From contig CALYSH010000089.1 of NCBI GenBank assembly GCA_945485625.1, positions 1 to 6,462 on the forward strand: 6,462 nucleotides of DNA, written 5' to 3'. Below the pieces are notes generated by a model. It worked only from the letters and a program-made list of their open reading frames with translations. It was not told the origin of the DNA and did not search any database. How positions within the stretch are numbered: position 1 is the first letter of the stretch; each line of letters opens with the position of its first letter. A program made the translations under genes and the position numbers. Shown here piece by piece: positions 1-6,410 of this stretch. The stretch is from an uncultured Lachnospiraceae bacterium (lineage in GTDB: Bacteria > Bacillota > Clostridia > Lachnospirales > Lachnospiraceae).

Positions 1-2
1 TG

Positions 3-1682
3 ACCATCGAGGCCTTCGCGAATAGTTCAGAAAAGGCGGAAGCCCGGATGCAGAAGATTCTGTCCGAGCTGGTCTGTGATGATCTATCCAAACGCTATGT
101 CCATGCCAACCTGAAATGCCAAAGGGCTCTGATTCCGGAGGAGGAATATGACTGGGGAGACGATAAAAATCCAATGATTCCTTATGAGGATGCAATCATC
201 TATGGACTTCACATGAGGGGTTTTACAGCACATGCCAGCTCAAAGGTTACCGGCAAGGGGACCTTCTATGGCTTAAAGCAGAAAATTCCCTATCTGAAGG
301 AGCTTGGGGTGACTACGCTGGAGCTTCAGCCCATATATGAGTTTGTGGAGCTGGAGGAGGAGAAAAGGGATGAAAACAGTCACGTGACGTATCCGGAACG
401 GTTAAATTACTGGGGCTATAAAAGGGGGTTTTATTTTGCTCCAAAGGCTTCTTACTGTTATGGGGATGACCCGGTAGAGGAATGCAGGGAAATGATTCGG
501 TGCCTGCATGAGAACAATATGGAGGCGGTGCTGCAGTTTTATTTCCCCTCAGAGGTTTTGGCGGATGAAATCATCAGAGCTCTGCATTACTGGGTGTTGG
601 CTTACCATGTAGATGGCTTTCATCTGATGGGAGACAGGCTTCCGATTACAAGCATTGCAAGGGATCCGCTTCTGGCCGATACGAAGATCTGGTACTATGA
701 TTTTGATACCGCTGCAATTTATGGGGAACACGCCAAGGCGTGTGAAACGAAAAATTTGGCAGTCTTTCGGGACGATTATTGCTATCAGATGCGGCGGTTT
801 TTGAAGGGGGATGACAATGTCCTGCCCGGCGCCCTGACACAGATGCGCCAGATCCCAATGCATACCGGTAAGATTAACTTCTTCAGCAATTATGATGGCT
901 TTACCCTGATGGACATGGTTTCTTATGATAGGAAGCATAATGAAGAAAACGGGGAAGATAATCGTGACGGAAAGGATGTGAACCTTAGCTGGAACTGTGG
1001 GGAAGAAGGAAAGACCAGAAAGAAGAAGGTTGTCAGTCTGAGAATCAGGCAGATTGAGAATGCGTTATGTATGTTGTTTTTCAGCGCAGGTACACCGTTT
1101 GTTTTTATGGGAGATGAATTTGGCAGAAGTCAGAACGGAAACAACAATCCCTATTGCCAGGATAATGAGACTACCTGGATGAATTGGAGGGATGCTGAGC
1201 GTAATCCGGAGCTTTTGTCCTTTTTCCGTATGCTTAGTAAGCTTCGAAGGGAACACGGTGTACTTCGAAGGAAATCGGAAGCACGTATTATGGATTCCCT
1301 GTCCTGTGGTTATCCGGATTTGTCATATCACGGAAAATATGCGTGGAGACTGGAAACAGACGGATTCTTACGCTGTGCCGGGATTATGTACTGCGGATAT
1401 TACGGAACCGGCAAGGATGGTGGGGAGGATGATTTCCTGTATCTTGGCATAAATATGTATTGGGAGCCTCAAAACCTGGCATTGCCCAGACTGCCTCAGG
1501 GACGGAAGTGGAAGCTCTTGGTACAGACCGATGAAGAACAGGAGAAGGAGTCAGATGAAAGTGTTTCTGAAAATCTGACGATTACGGTTGCACCCAGAAG
1601 TGTCCGGATTTTTATCAGCGTTATGGATGAAAGCAAGAAGACAGGGAAAGGAAAACTGCCGTCGGACAGACAGGCGTTTTAA
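3..1682 (+). CDS. GlgX/isoamylase-like GH13 protein, 5'-truncated by window edge, probably catalytically inactive
   Basis: The frame is open from base 3, reading TIEAFANSSEKAEAR before the first Met at 48, so the gene very likely starts upstream and its N-terminal (CBM48-like) domain is outside the window. Residues below are counted from that Met. Family-typical stretches are YDWGDD at 34-39, the barrel start at 50-60, GVTTLELQPI at 87-96, NYWGY at 120-124, YDGFTL at 282-287 with KHNEENGEDNRDG at 296-308, and MGDEFGRSQNGNNN at 354-367 followed by YCQDNE. A C-terminal beta domain fills about 410-530. This matches the glycogen-debranching/isoamylase branch of GH13. The invariant catalytic positions are mostly lost: region I shows Q163 and S168 for Asp and His, region II H192 and M194 for Arg and the nucleophile Asp, region III Y217 for the acid/base Glu, and region IV Y282 for His; only D283 remains. 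Hydrolysis is therefore unlikely, and glucan binding or a regulatory or structural role is inference. No signal peptide can be judged. The family call is firm; the role is unknown. Confidence 0.88.
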   Translation, partial: TIEAFANSSEKAEARMQKILSELVCDDLSKRYVHANLKCQRALIPEEEYDWGDDKNPMIPYEDAIIYGLHMRGFTAHASSKVTGKGTFYGLKQKIPYLKELGVTTLELQPIYEFVELEEEKRDENSHVTYPERLNYWGYKRGFYFAPKASYCYGDDPVEECREMIRCLHENNMEAVLQFYFPSEVLADEIIRALHYWVLAYHVDGFHLMGDRLPITSIARDPLLADTKIWYYDFDTAAIYGEHAKACETKNLAVFRDDYCYQMRRFLKGDDNVLPGALTQMRQIPMHTGKINFFSNYDGFTLMDMVSYDRKHNEENGEDNRDGKDVNLSWNCGEEGKTRKKKVVSLRIRQIENALCMLFFSAGTPFVFMGDEFGRSQNGNNNPYCQDNETTWMNWRDAERNPELLSFFRMLSKLRREHGVLRRKSEARIMDSLSCGYPDLSYHGKYAWRLETDGFLRCAGIMYCGYYGTGKDGGEDDFLYLGINMYWEPQNLALPRLPQGRKWKLLVQTDEEQEKESDESVSENLTITVAPRSVRIFISVMDESKKTGKGKLPSDRQAF

Positions 1683-1685
1683 GGT

Positions 1686-2225
1686 ATGATTCGTAATATT
1701 TGGAAACATTTTTGCACGATTACACGACATAAACTTCTGGTTGGGAAGGGGTGCTTTCGGGTAGGCTTATATAAGCAGGGTCTGCTTCATGATTTGTCGA
1801 AATACAGTCCCTCCGAATTCTGGGTAGGTGTAAAATATTACCAGGGAAACCAAAGCCCAAACAATGGAGAACGGAATGCAATCGGGTATTCTTCTGCCTG
1901 GCTGCACCATAAGGGCAGAAATAAACATCATTATGAGTACTGGATTGATTACAGTACTCATTCCGACCGTGGAATCATGGTGCCGGTTAAGATGCCGGAC
2001 CGGTATCTGGCGGAGATGATTATCGATCGTATTGCTGCCAGCAAGGTATATAAAGGGAGGGATTATACGGATGCCTGTCCATTGGAGTATTATTATCTGG
2101 GTACCCATCGGGCACCCATAGAGGAGAGTACAAAAGAGAAGCTTTTGTTTTATTTGGAGCTGTTGGCCAGAGAGGGAGAAGAAGAAACCTTTCGCAGAAT
2201 GAAAAAAGAATTGGTTCACAGATAA
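1686..2225 (+). CDS. DUF5662 family protein, function unknown
   Basis: This 179-residue soluble protein matches DUF5662 as I remember it: an opening ITRHKLLV (12-19), then GLYKQGLLHDLSKYSPSEF (27-45), WLHHKGRNKHHYEYW (72-86) and a C-terminal LEYYYLGTHRAP (133-144). Its many His and Asp residues (H15, H35-D36, H74-H75, H81-H82, D105, H141) recall the HD-type metal-dependent hydrolases, but that is inference. Members are sometimes labelled 'catalase' in databases; nothing here (no haem-binding motif, far too short) supports that. No signal peptide or membrane segment is visible. The ATG lies three bases after the stop of the GH13 gene and in the same frame (TAA GGT ATG). No well-spaced Shine-Dalgarno is seen: AAGG at 1681-1684 is only one base from the ATG, so translation probably depends on coupling to the upstream gene. 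The start is supported by the family-typical N-terminus. Family confident, activity unknown. Confidence 0.85.
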   Translation: MIRNIWKHFCTITRHKLLVGKGCFRVGLYKQGLLHDLSKYSPSEFWVGVKYYQGNQSPNNGERNAIGYSSAWLHHKGRNKHHYEYWIDYSTHSDRGIMVPVKMPDRYLAEMIIDRIAASKVYKGRDYTDACPLEYYYLGTHRAPIEESTKEKLLFYLELLAREGEEETFRRMKKELVHR

Positions 2226-2234
2226 TCTGCTGGG

Positions 2235-2246
2235 TTCAAATTTGAA
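2235..2246. promoter_or_regulatory. Perfect 12-bp palindrome TTCAAATTTGAA, possible operator
   Basis: The 60-base gap between the DUF5662 gene and the small Cys-rich gene holds a perfect AT-rich palindrome. A TATATT at 2256-2261 could be a -10 box, but no good -35 lies 16-18 bases before it. The palindrome could be a regulator site or chance in AT-rich DNA. No regulator gene is nearby. Confidence 0.2.
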
Positions 2247-2276
2247 GCGACTGCATATATTAATAAAAAAGTGACT

Positions 2277-2280
2277 GAGG
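2277..2280 (+). promoter_or_regulatory. Ribosome binding site GAGG of the Cys-rich small gene
   Basis: GAGG lies five bases before the ATG at 2286. It selects that ATG over the in-frame GTG at 2271, which has only an A-rich stretch before it. Confidence 0.6.
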
Positions 2281-2285
2281 ATTCT

Positions 2286-2531
2286 ATGAATAACCTTTTA
2301 ATTTGGTTCTTGTTGTTTGGTTTGGGAGGAAATCGCTGCAGATGCTGTAAGGAAAACGACCATAAAAAAGATTGTGACTCCAAGAGAGACGACAGACATA
2401 AGAATGATCGTGGAAGCAGGAATGATTGTGGCCGTGACAAAGATGATTGCGGTTGTAATACATTTTCAAACTCCGGCTTTCCTGCATTTCGGCAGGAGGA
2501 TGGAGACCGCGATTGCTGTTGTGATAAATAG
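2286..2531 (+). CDS. Cysteine-rich small protein, unrecognised
   Basis: An 81-residue protein starting at ATG 2286 (GAGG five bases upstream); an in-frame GTG at 2271 would add five residues but lacks a ribosome binding site. Residues 2-15 are hydrophobic (NNLLIWFLLFGLGG) and could be a short membrane anchor or a poor signal sequence. The rest is very hydrophilic and rich in Asp, Lys, Arg and Asn. There are ten Cys: C18, C20-C21, C30, C48, C55, C57 and C77-C79. A degenerate unit Asn/Asp-Asp-Arg/Cys-Gly recurs at 40-43, 46-49 and 53-56. The Cys pattern could bind metal or form disulfides; that is inference. No processing enzyme, transporter or maturase sits beside it, so a peptide natural-product precursor role has no contextual support. 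It is followed by a strong terminator, which favours a real transcription unit. I do not recognise the family; a real gene is likely but not certain. Confidence 0.65.
   Translation: MNNLLIWFLLFGLGGNRCRCCKENDHKKDCDSKRDDRHKNDRGSRNDCGRDKDDCGCNTFSNSGFPAFRQEDGDRDCCCDK
2403..2452 (+). repeat. Degenerate in-frame repeat inside the Cys-rich gene
   Basis: Three similar 11-base units, AATGATCGTGG (2403), AATGATTGTGG (2421) and GATGATTGCGG (2442), are spaced 18 and 21 bases apart. All are in frame and encode NDRG, NDCG and DDCG. They suggest the hydrophilic part grew by local duplication of a short codon block. Confidence 0.5.
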
Positions 2532-2545
2532 TAATACAAATAGAA

Positions 2546-2580
2546 AACCGGGAAGTATCTGCTTCCCGGTTCTTCTTTTT
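2546..2580. terminator. Rho-independent terminator, probably bidirectional
   Basis: A perfect 10-bp stem AACCGGGAAG (2546-2555) / CTTCCCGGTT (2562-2571) with a 6-base loop is followed by CTTCTTTTT on the + strand. It ends the left gene set 14 bases after the stop of the Cys-rich gene. On the - strand the same stem lies about 30 bases past the potD stop and is followed by TTCTATTTG, so it may also end the pot operon, with a weaker tail. Confidence 0.9.
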
Positions 2581-2601
2581 CGGAATTGTGTCAGTAATGC
2601 T

Positions 2602-3669
2602 TTAGTTTGAGAATACTTCTTTCCAGTATGCATTGTACATTGCATCAGCTTCTTCACCAAGATATCGGAATACCTCCAGATTTTCATAGTCATCCAGGTT
2701 GGGGAAGGCGATTTTGGAATTACGGATATCCTCATCCTCAATCAATCGTTGTGCTTCGGTATTGGGAGTGGAGTAGGTAATGTATTCAAAATTCATCAGG
2801 GCGATATCGCCACGGCACATGAAATCAATGAATTTCTCGGCGTTTTCTTTGTTCTCCCCGTTTTTACAGATAACCCAGCTGTCAATCCATACATTGGTTC
2901 CTTCCTTGGGAATGACATATTCCAAATCAGGGTTCTGACGTTGTGTGAAGATTGCTTCTCCGGAGTAAATGACACCGATTGCAGCCTCGTTACCAATCAT
3001 CTTGTCACGGACTTCGTCAATTACATACGCCTGTACCAGAGATTTCTGTTTCTGCTCAATCAGTTTATTCTTTGCAGCTTCCAGTTCTTCCTTGTTTGTG
3101 GAATTCATGGAATGTCCGTTCAATTTCAAAGCAACCATGAACAGGTCACGCACGGAATCCTGCATCAGAATATTATCCTGATATTTTTCATCCCAAAGAA
3201 TGGACCAGCTGTCCACGGGTTCAGTTACCATGGTCTTGTTGTACAGAATGCCCACGGTACCCCAGCAGTAGGGAACGGAATATTTGTTTTCGGGGTCAAA
3301 GCCTTTGGACTGCTCATAATACTGCGCACCGATATTTTTCTTTGCATTGGGCATGTTGTCAAAGTTCAGTTCCGCAAGAAGTCCTTTTTGAATCATCTTG
3401 TCAATCATGTAATCGGAAGGGCAGATCACATCATATTTGGATGCACCTGCCTCCACCTTGGGAAGCATTGCCTCGTTGGTGTCGAATTCATCGTAGATTA
3501 CAGTGATGCCGGTTTCCTCTTCAAACATGCTGATGGTTTCGGGGTCAATATATTCGCCCCAGTTGTAAACATACACCACACCGTTTTCCCCGGTTTTCTT
3601 TCCGCCGCAGCCGGTGAGCGCCTGCATGGCAAGAACCATGCATAAGAACATACACAAAAACTTTTTCAT
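2602..3669 (-). CDS. potD: Spermidine/putrescine ABC transporter substrate-binding lipoprotein PotD
   Basis: This 355-residue protein captures polyamine outside the cell and delivers it to PotB/PotC. It has a lipoprotein signal: MKKF, a hydrophobic core and a lipobox LTGC with the lipidated Cys at 21, so the mature protein is anchored to the outer face of the membrane. The PotD/PotF family (extracellular binding protein type 1) is shown by YNWGEYIDP (35-43), YDVICPSDYMIDKM (79-92), QDSVRDLF (170-177), WIDSW (261-265) and YSTPNTEAQ (299-307). Compared with my memory of the E. coli PotD pocket, the aromatic and acidic contacts are mostly kept (W37, Y40, D171, W261, D263), with Tyr235 where E. 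coli has Trp229 and Phe334 near the position of Gln327. Ligand preference between spermidine and putrescine cannot be read from this. It is the last gene of the operon, 23 bases after potC, with GAAAGG ten bases before its ATG. Length is normal. Confidence 0.95.
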   Translation of the reverse strand: MKKFLCMFLCMVLAMQALTGCGGKKTGENGVVYVYNWGEYIDPETISMFEEETGITVIYDEFDTNEAMLPKVEAGASKYDVICPSDYMIDKMIQKGLLAELNFDNMPNAKKNIGAQYYEQSKGFDPENKYSVPYCWGTVGILYNKTMVTEPVDSWSILWDEKYQDNILMQDSVRDLFMVALKLNGHSMNSTNKEELEAAKNKLIEQKQKSLVQAYVIDEVRDKMIGNEAAIGVIYSGEAIFTQRQNPDLEYVIPKEGTNVWIDSWVICKNGENKENAEKFIDFMCRGDIALMNFEYITYSTPNTEAQRLIEDEDIRNSKIAFPNLDDYENLEVFRYLGEEADAMYNAYWKEVFSN

Positions 3670-3692
3670 TTCTTCAATACCTTTCGTTTATG

Positions 3693-4460
3693 TTATTTTT
3701 TCTTCGGTGTATAATTCACCAGAAGCATTAAAACCAGTACAGTTACGAAAATGATTGTGGAGAGAGAGTACATCTCCGGCTTGATTCCTTTGCGTACTTC
3801 GGTATAAATCTTTGTGGATAATGTATCAATACCCGGACCCTTGGTAAAGTGGGTGATAATGAAATCATCCAGGGACATGGTGAAGGCCATGAAAAAACCG
3901 GAAATAATGCCGGGCAGAATATCCGGGAATACGACCTTGAAAAAAGCCTGCAGCTGGGAAGCACCCAGGTCTAAGGCCGCTTCGTAGGTACTTGGATTCA
4001 ATTGCTTCATCCGGGGCATTACACTTAATATGACATAGGGAATGTTAAAGGTAATATGCGCCAGAAGAATCGTGGTAAATCCAAAGGTTACTCCCAGACT
4101 GATAAATAAAAGCATCAGAGAGATGCCGGTAACGATCTCGGCATTCAGCATGGGAATGTTGGTGATTCCGATCAGTACCGCACGGGTTTTTCGTTTCATG
4201 CTTTGCAGACTGATACAGGCCATGGTGCCAAGTACGGTAGCGATCAATGCAGACAAAAACGCAATCATCAACGTGTTTTGCAGAGCCTGAATGATTGCTT
4301 CATTCTCAAAAAGTGAAATATACCATTTGAAGGAAAAGCCCTCCCATTTTGCCCGGGTTTTGCTGGCATTGAAGGATAACACGATCAATGTGAAAATCGG
4401 AGCGTAGAGGAATAAAAAAATCAAACCGATATATATGCGTTTTAAACCTGTTCGGATCAT
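3693..4460 (-). CDS. potC: Spermidine/putrescine ABC transporter permease PotC
   Basis: This 255-residue inner membrane protein forms the translocation channel together with PotB. Six hydrophobic segments can be placed at about 9-30, 63-87, 96-122, 128-150, 182-200 and 231-250. The cytoplasmic EAA loop that docks on the ATPase is clear: YEAALDLGAS (159-168) followed by FPDILPGIISG (178-188). MSLDDFIITHF (195-205) is typical of PotC rather than PotB. It ends in a short basic tail, PKKK. Its ATG overlaps the TGA of potB (ATGA, 4457-4460), so the two are translationally coupled; GGAGG lies ten bases upstream. It is followed by potD. The length agrees with the family and nothing is broken. Confidence 0.95.
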   Translation of the reverse strand: MIRTGLKRIYIGLIFLFLYAPIFTLIVLSFNASKTRAKWEGFSFKWYISLFENEAIIQALQNTLMIAFLSALIATVLGTMACISLQSMKRKTRAVLIGITNIPMLNAEIVTGISLMLLFISLGVTFGFTTILLAHITFNIPYVILSVMPRMKQLNPSTYEAALDLGASQLQAFFKVVFPDILPGIISGFFMAFTMSLDDFIITHFTKGPGIDTLSTKIYTEVRKGIKPEMYSLSTIIFVTVLVLMLLVNYTPKKK

Positions 4461-5275
4461 ATGGCGTTGGCCTCCCCATCTTTATCGGTTACTACGCTGA
4501 GTACCATGTTAAAGATGATAAACAACATCAGGACAATGGATAAACCGCTTCCCAGGTGCCAGTTTCCGGTAACGGTAAATTCCTGCTCGATGACATTGCC
4601 GATTAACAGTATCTTGTTGCCACCCAGAAGTCTGGAGATTACGAAGGTGGTAAGTGCAGGTACGAATACCATGGTGATTCCGCTGATGACACCGGAAATA
4701 CTTAAGGGAAGCGTGATGTGCAGGAAGGTTTTCACTCCGTTAGCACCCAGATCCCTTGCGGCGTGAATCAGGTTTTTGTCAATTTTAATCAGTACATTGT
4801 AAATCGGCAGCACCATGAATGGGAGAAAGTTATAAACCATACCCAGAATAATGGCGGCCGGGGTGTTGATAATATTCAGGGCCGGAAGATGCAGGGCGGA
4901 CAATACGGAATTGATGACCCCCTTTTTCTCCAGCAGGGTTTGCCAGGCAAGTGTACGAAGCAGAAAATTCATCCACATGGGAAGAATAAAAATCAATATG
5001 ATAAAGGATTTTTGCGCGGTCCGGATATTGCTTAATATCATGGCCAAAGGATATGCCAGCAATAGGCAGATTATGGTGCTGACTACGGAAAGCTTAATTG
5101 CCTCCCAAAGAGCCTTGGAGTGCTCGGGAGTGGCAATGGCGAAAAGGTTTTGGAGTGTAAAGCTTCCATTCTTATCGGTAAAACCGTAATAAAACACCAT
5201 GCACAGGGGAATTAATATAAATAATGCTGACCAGAAGAGAAAGGGCAGGGAAAGCATTTTCCTAGATTTCGACAT
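4457..5275 (-). CDS. potB: Spermidine/putrescine ABC transporter permease PotB
   Basis: This 272-residue membrane permease pairs with PotC. The start chosen is the ATG at 5275, because GGAGG lies six bases before it and the protein then begins MSKSRKMLSLPFLFW, as expected for PotB. An in-frame ATG at 5296 would add MRMRRPV, increase the overlap with potA and include the ribosome binding site in the coding region. Hydrophobic segments lie at about 11-31, 58-81, 88-113, 137-163, 189-211 and 243-263. The EAA loop reads HAARDLGANG (171-180) and ends TLPLSISGVISG (188-199), with His in place of the first Glu. LPMWMNFLLRTLAW (98-111) is a strong PotB-type motif. The chosen start overlaps the end of potA by 14 bases and the stop overlaps the potC start by 4, indicating one transcript and coupled translation. 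Confidence 0.94.
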   Translation of the reverse strand: MSKSRKMLSLPFLFWSALFILIPLCMVFYYGFTDKNGSFTLQNLFAIATPEHSKALWEAIKLSVVSTIICLLLAYPLAMILSNIRTAQKSFIILIFILPMWMNFLLRTLAWQTLLEKKGVINSVLSALHLPALNIINTPAAIILGMVYNFLPFMVLPIYNVLIKIDKNLIHAARDLGANGVKTFLHITLPLSISGVISGITMVFVPALTTFVISRLLGGNKILLIGNVIEQEFTVTGNWHLGSGLSIVLMLFIIFNMVLSVVTDKDGEANAI

Positions 5276-6365
5276 GACTGGCCTCCTCATCCTCACTGGC
5301 AGGCTTATTCATAATCTGGATATTGTTAGGGTCAACCTTAATGCCTACCTTCTGACCCACGGGGCGCATACGGGTGGACTGTACCAGCCATTCGAAACCA
5401 TTTGCCATAACCTCCATTTCGTAGTGGACACCCTTGAAAATCAGGTGGGTTACCGTACCGGAGATAATGCCTTCTTCCGGAGCAACCAGCTTTACATCCT
5501 CGGGGCGGATGACTACGTCTACAGGAGTGTTGTTTCCGAAGCCCTCATCCACACAGTCAAATTTTGCACCAAGAATCTCCACCAGCCGGTCATGAATCAT
5601 AGTAGCGGAGATGATGTTGCTGTCGCCGATGAAATCTGCTACAAAAGCATTTTCCGGCTCATTGTAGATGCTTTCGGGCGTTCCGATCTGCTGGATATAG
5701 CCCTGATTCATCACCACGATGGTATCGGACATGGTAAGCGCCTCCTCCTGATCGTGGGTGACGTAGATAAAGGTAATTCCAAGCTCGTTCTTTAATCGGA
5801 TCAATTCGTACTGCATGTCCTGACGGAGCTTTAAATCCAATGCCCCCAGGGGCTCGTCCAGCAGAAGAAGCTTGGGCTCATTTACAATTGCCCTTGCGAT
5901 GGCAATTCGCTGCTGCTGACCACCGCTTAGGGAATCTGGCATACGATTCTCATAGCCGTCCAGATTTACAAGCTTTAAGGCATATTTAATCTTATCGTTA
6001 ATATAGGCTTTGGATTTATTCTTGATTTTTAATCCGAAAGCGATGTTTTCGGCAATATTCATATGGGGAAACAGCGCATATTTCTGGAATACGGTGTTTA
6101 AATTCCGCTTGTTTGGAGGCAGCTTGGTAATATCCTGACCTTCAAAGATAACGCTGCCTTTATCGGGATGCTCGAAACCGCCTAAAATACGAAGTGTAGT
6201 GGTTTTTCCGCAGCCGGATGGACCGAGCAGGGTCAAAAACTCATTTTCACGAATAAACAAGGACAGGTCGTCCAGTATCACCTGTCCGTCATAGGATTTT
6301 GTAATGTTGTTCAATCGAACCAATTCTTTTTCATGGGGAAAAAACTCCTTTCGTGAAAAAAACAT
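5262..6365 (-). CDS. potA: Spermidine/putrescine ABC transporter ATP-binding protein PotA; 5' end apparently frameshifted
   Basis: PotA is the cytoplasmic ATPase that powers polyamine import through PotB/PotC. Numbered from the upstream ATG at 6365, it shows Walker A GPSGCGKTT (48-56), Q-loop Q94, signature LSGGQQQR (146-153), Walker B LLLLDEP (166-172) with catalytic E171, D-loop ALD (175-177) and H-loop H204. A C-terminal TOBE-like domain spans about 250-355, with VVIRPEDV at 284-291. The 5' end is odd. The first 13 residues of this open frame (MFFSRKEFFPHEK) are unlike PotA, its ATG has no ribosome binding site and it lies only about 10 bases from the predicted transcription start. The strong AAAGGAG (6345-6351) points instead to the ATG at 6334, which is out of frame and gives only MKKNWFD before a stop. 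One extra A in its A5 run would give MKKELVRLNNITKSY and a normal protein of about 357 residues. The coordinates given are the longest intact frame; the intended start is probably 6334. potB overlaps its end. Confidence 0.93.
   Translation of the reverse strand: MFFSRKEFFPHEKELVRLNNITKSYDGQVILDDLSLFIRENEFLTLLGPSGCGKTTTLRILGGFEHPDKGSVIFEGQDITKLPPNKRNLNTVFQKYALFPHMNIAENIAFGLKIKNKSKAYINDKIKYALKLVNLDGYENRMPDSLSGGQQQRIAIARAIVNEPKLLLLDEPLGALDLKLRQDMQYELIRLKNELGITFIYVTHDQEEALTMSDTIVVMNQGYIQQIGTPESIYNEPENAFVADFIGDSNIISATMIHDRLVEILGAKFDCVDEGFGNNTPVDVVIRPEDVKLVAPEEGIISGTVTHLIFKGVHYEMEVMANGFEWLVQSTRMRPVGQKVGIKVDPNNIQIMNKPASEDEEASHVEI
6345..6351 (-). promoter_or_regulatory. Ribosome binding site AAAGGAG intended for potA
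   Basis: AAAGGAG on the - strand is followed by a 10-base spacer (TTTTTTCCCC) and ATG at 6334. potC and potD also have 10-base spacers, so this is the expected layout in this operon. The site lies inside the longest potA frame, which argues against translation starting at 6365. Confidence 0.8.
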
Positions 6366-6381
6366 ACACTCACATCACAAT

Positions 6382-6410
6382 ATCATAAGGAAATATATGT
6401 AGAAAGTCAA
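6382..6410 (-). promoter_or_regulatory. Sigma-A type promoter of the potABCD operon
   Basis: On the - strand TTGACT (6405-6410) and TATGAT (6382-6387) are separated by exactly 17 AT-rich bases, near the housekeeping consensus. Transcription would begin around 6374-6376, giving a leader of about 40 bases to the ATG at 6334. That is too short for a riboswitch. No clear operator palindrome overlaps it. Confidence 0.8.

Noticed and set aside
549..938. 129-codon open frame on the - strand inside the GH13 gene
   Set aside because: It lies opposite well-conserved GH13 motifs, has no recognisable domain and no support as a gene.
2271..2285. GTG at 2271 as start of the Cys-rich gene
   Set aside because: No ribosome binding site in front of it, while the ATG at 2286 has GAGG at a five-base spacing.
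2466..2741. 91-codon - strand frame spanning the terminator and the end of potD
   Set aside because: It runs through the terminator hairpin and overlaps two better genes; the translation has no family features.
2749..3645. 298-codon open frame on the + strand opposite potD
   Set aside because: It is fully antisense to a confidently identified potD, and its translation shows no recognisable family.
4457..5296. Longer potB start at ATG 5296
   Set aside because: The extra residues MRMRRPV are encoded by the GGAGG region, and the ATG at 5275 has an ideally spaced ribosome binding site.
5199..5795. 198-codon open frame on the + strand opposite potA/potB
   Set aside because: Antisense to two clear transporter genes, with no recognisable domain; a shadow frame.
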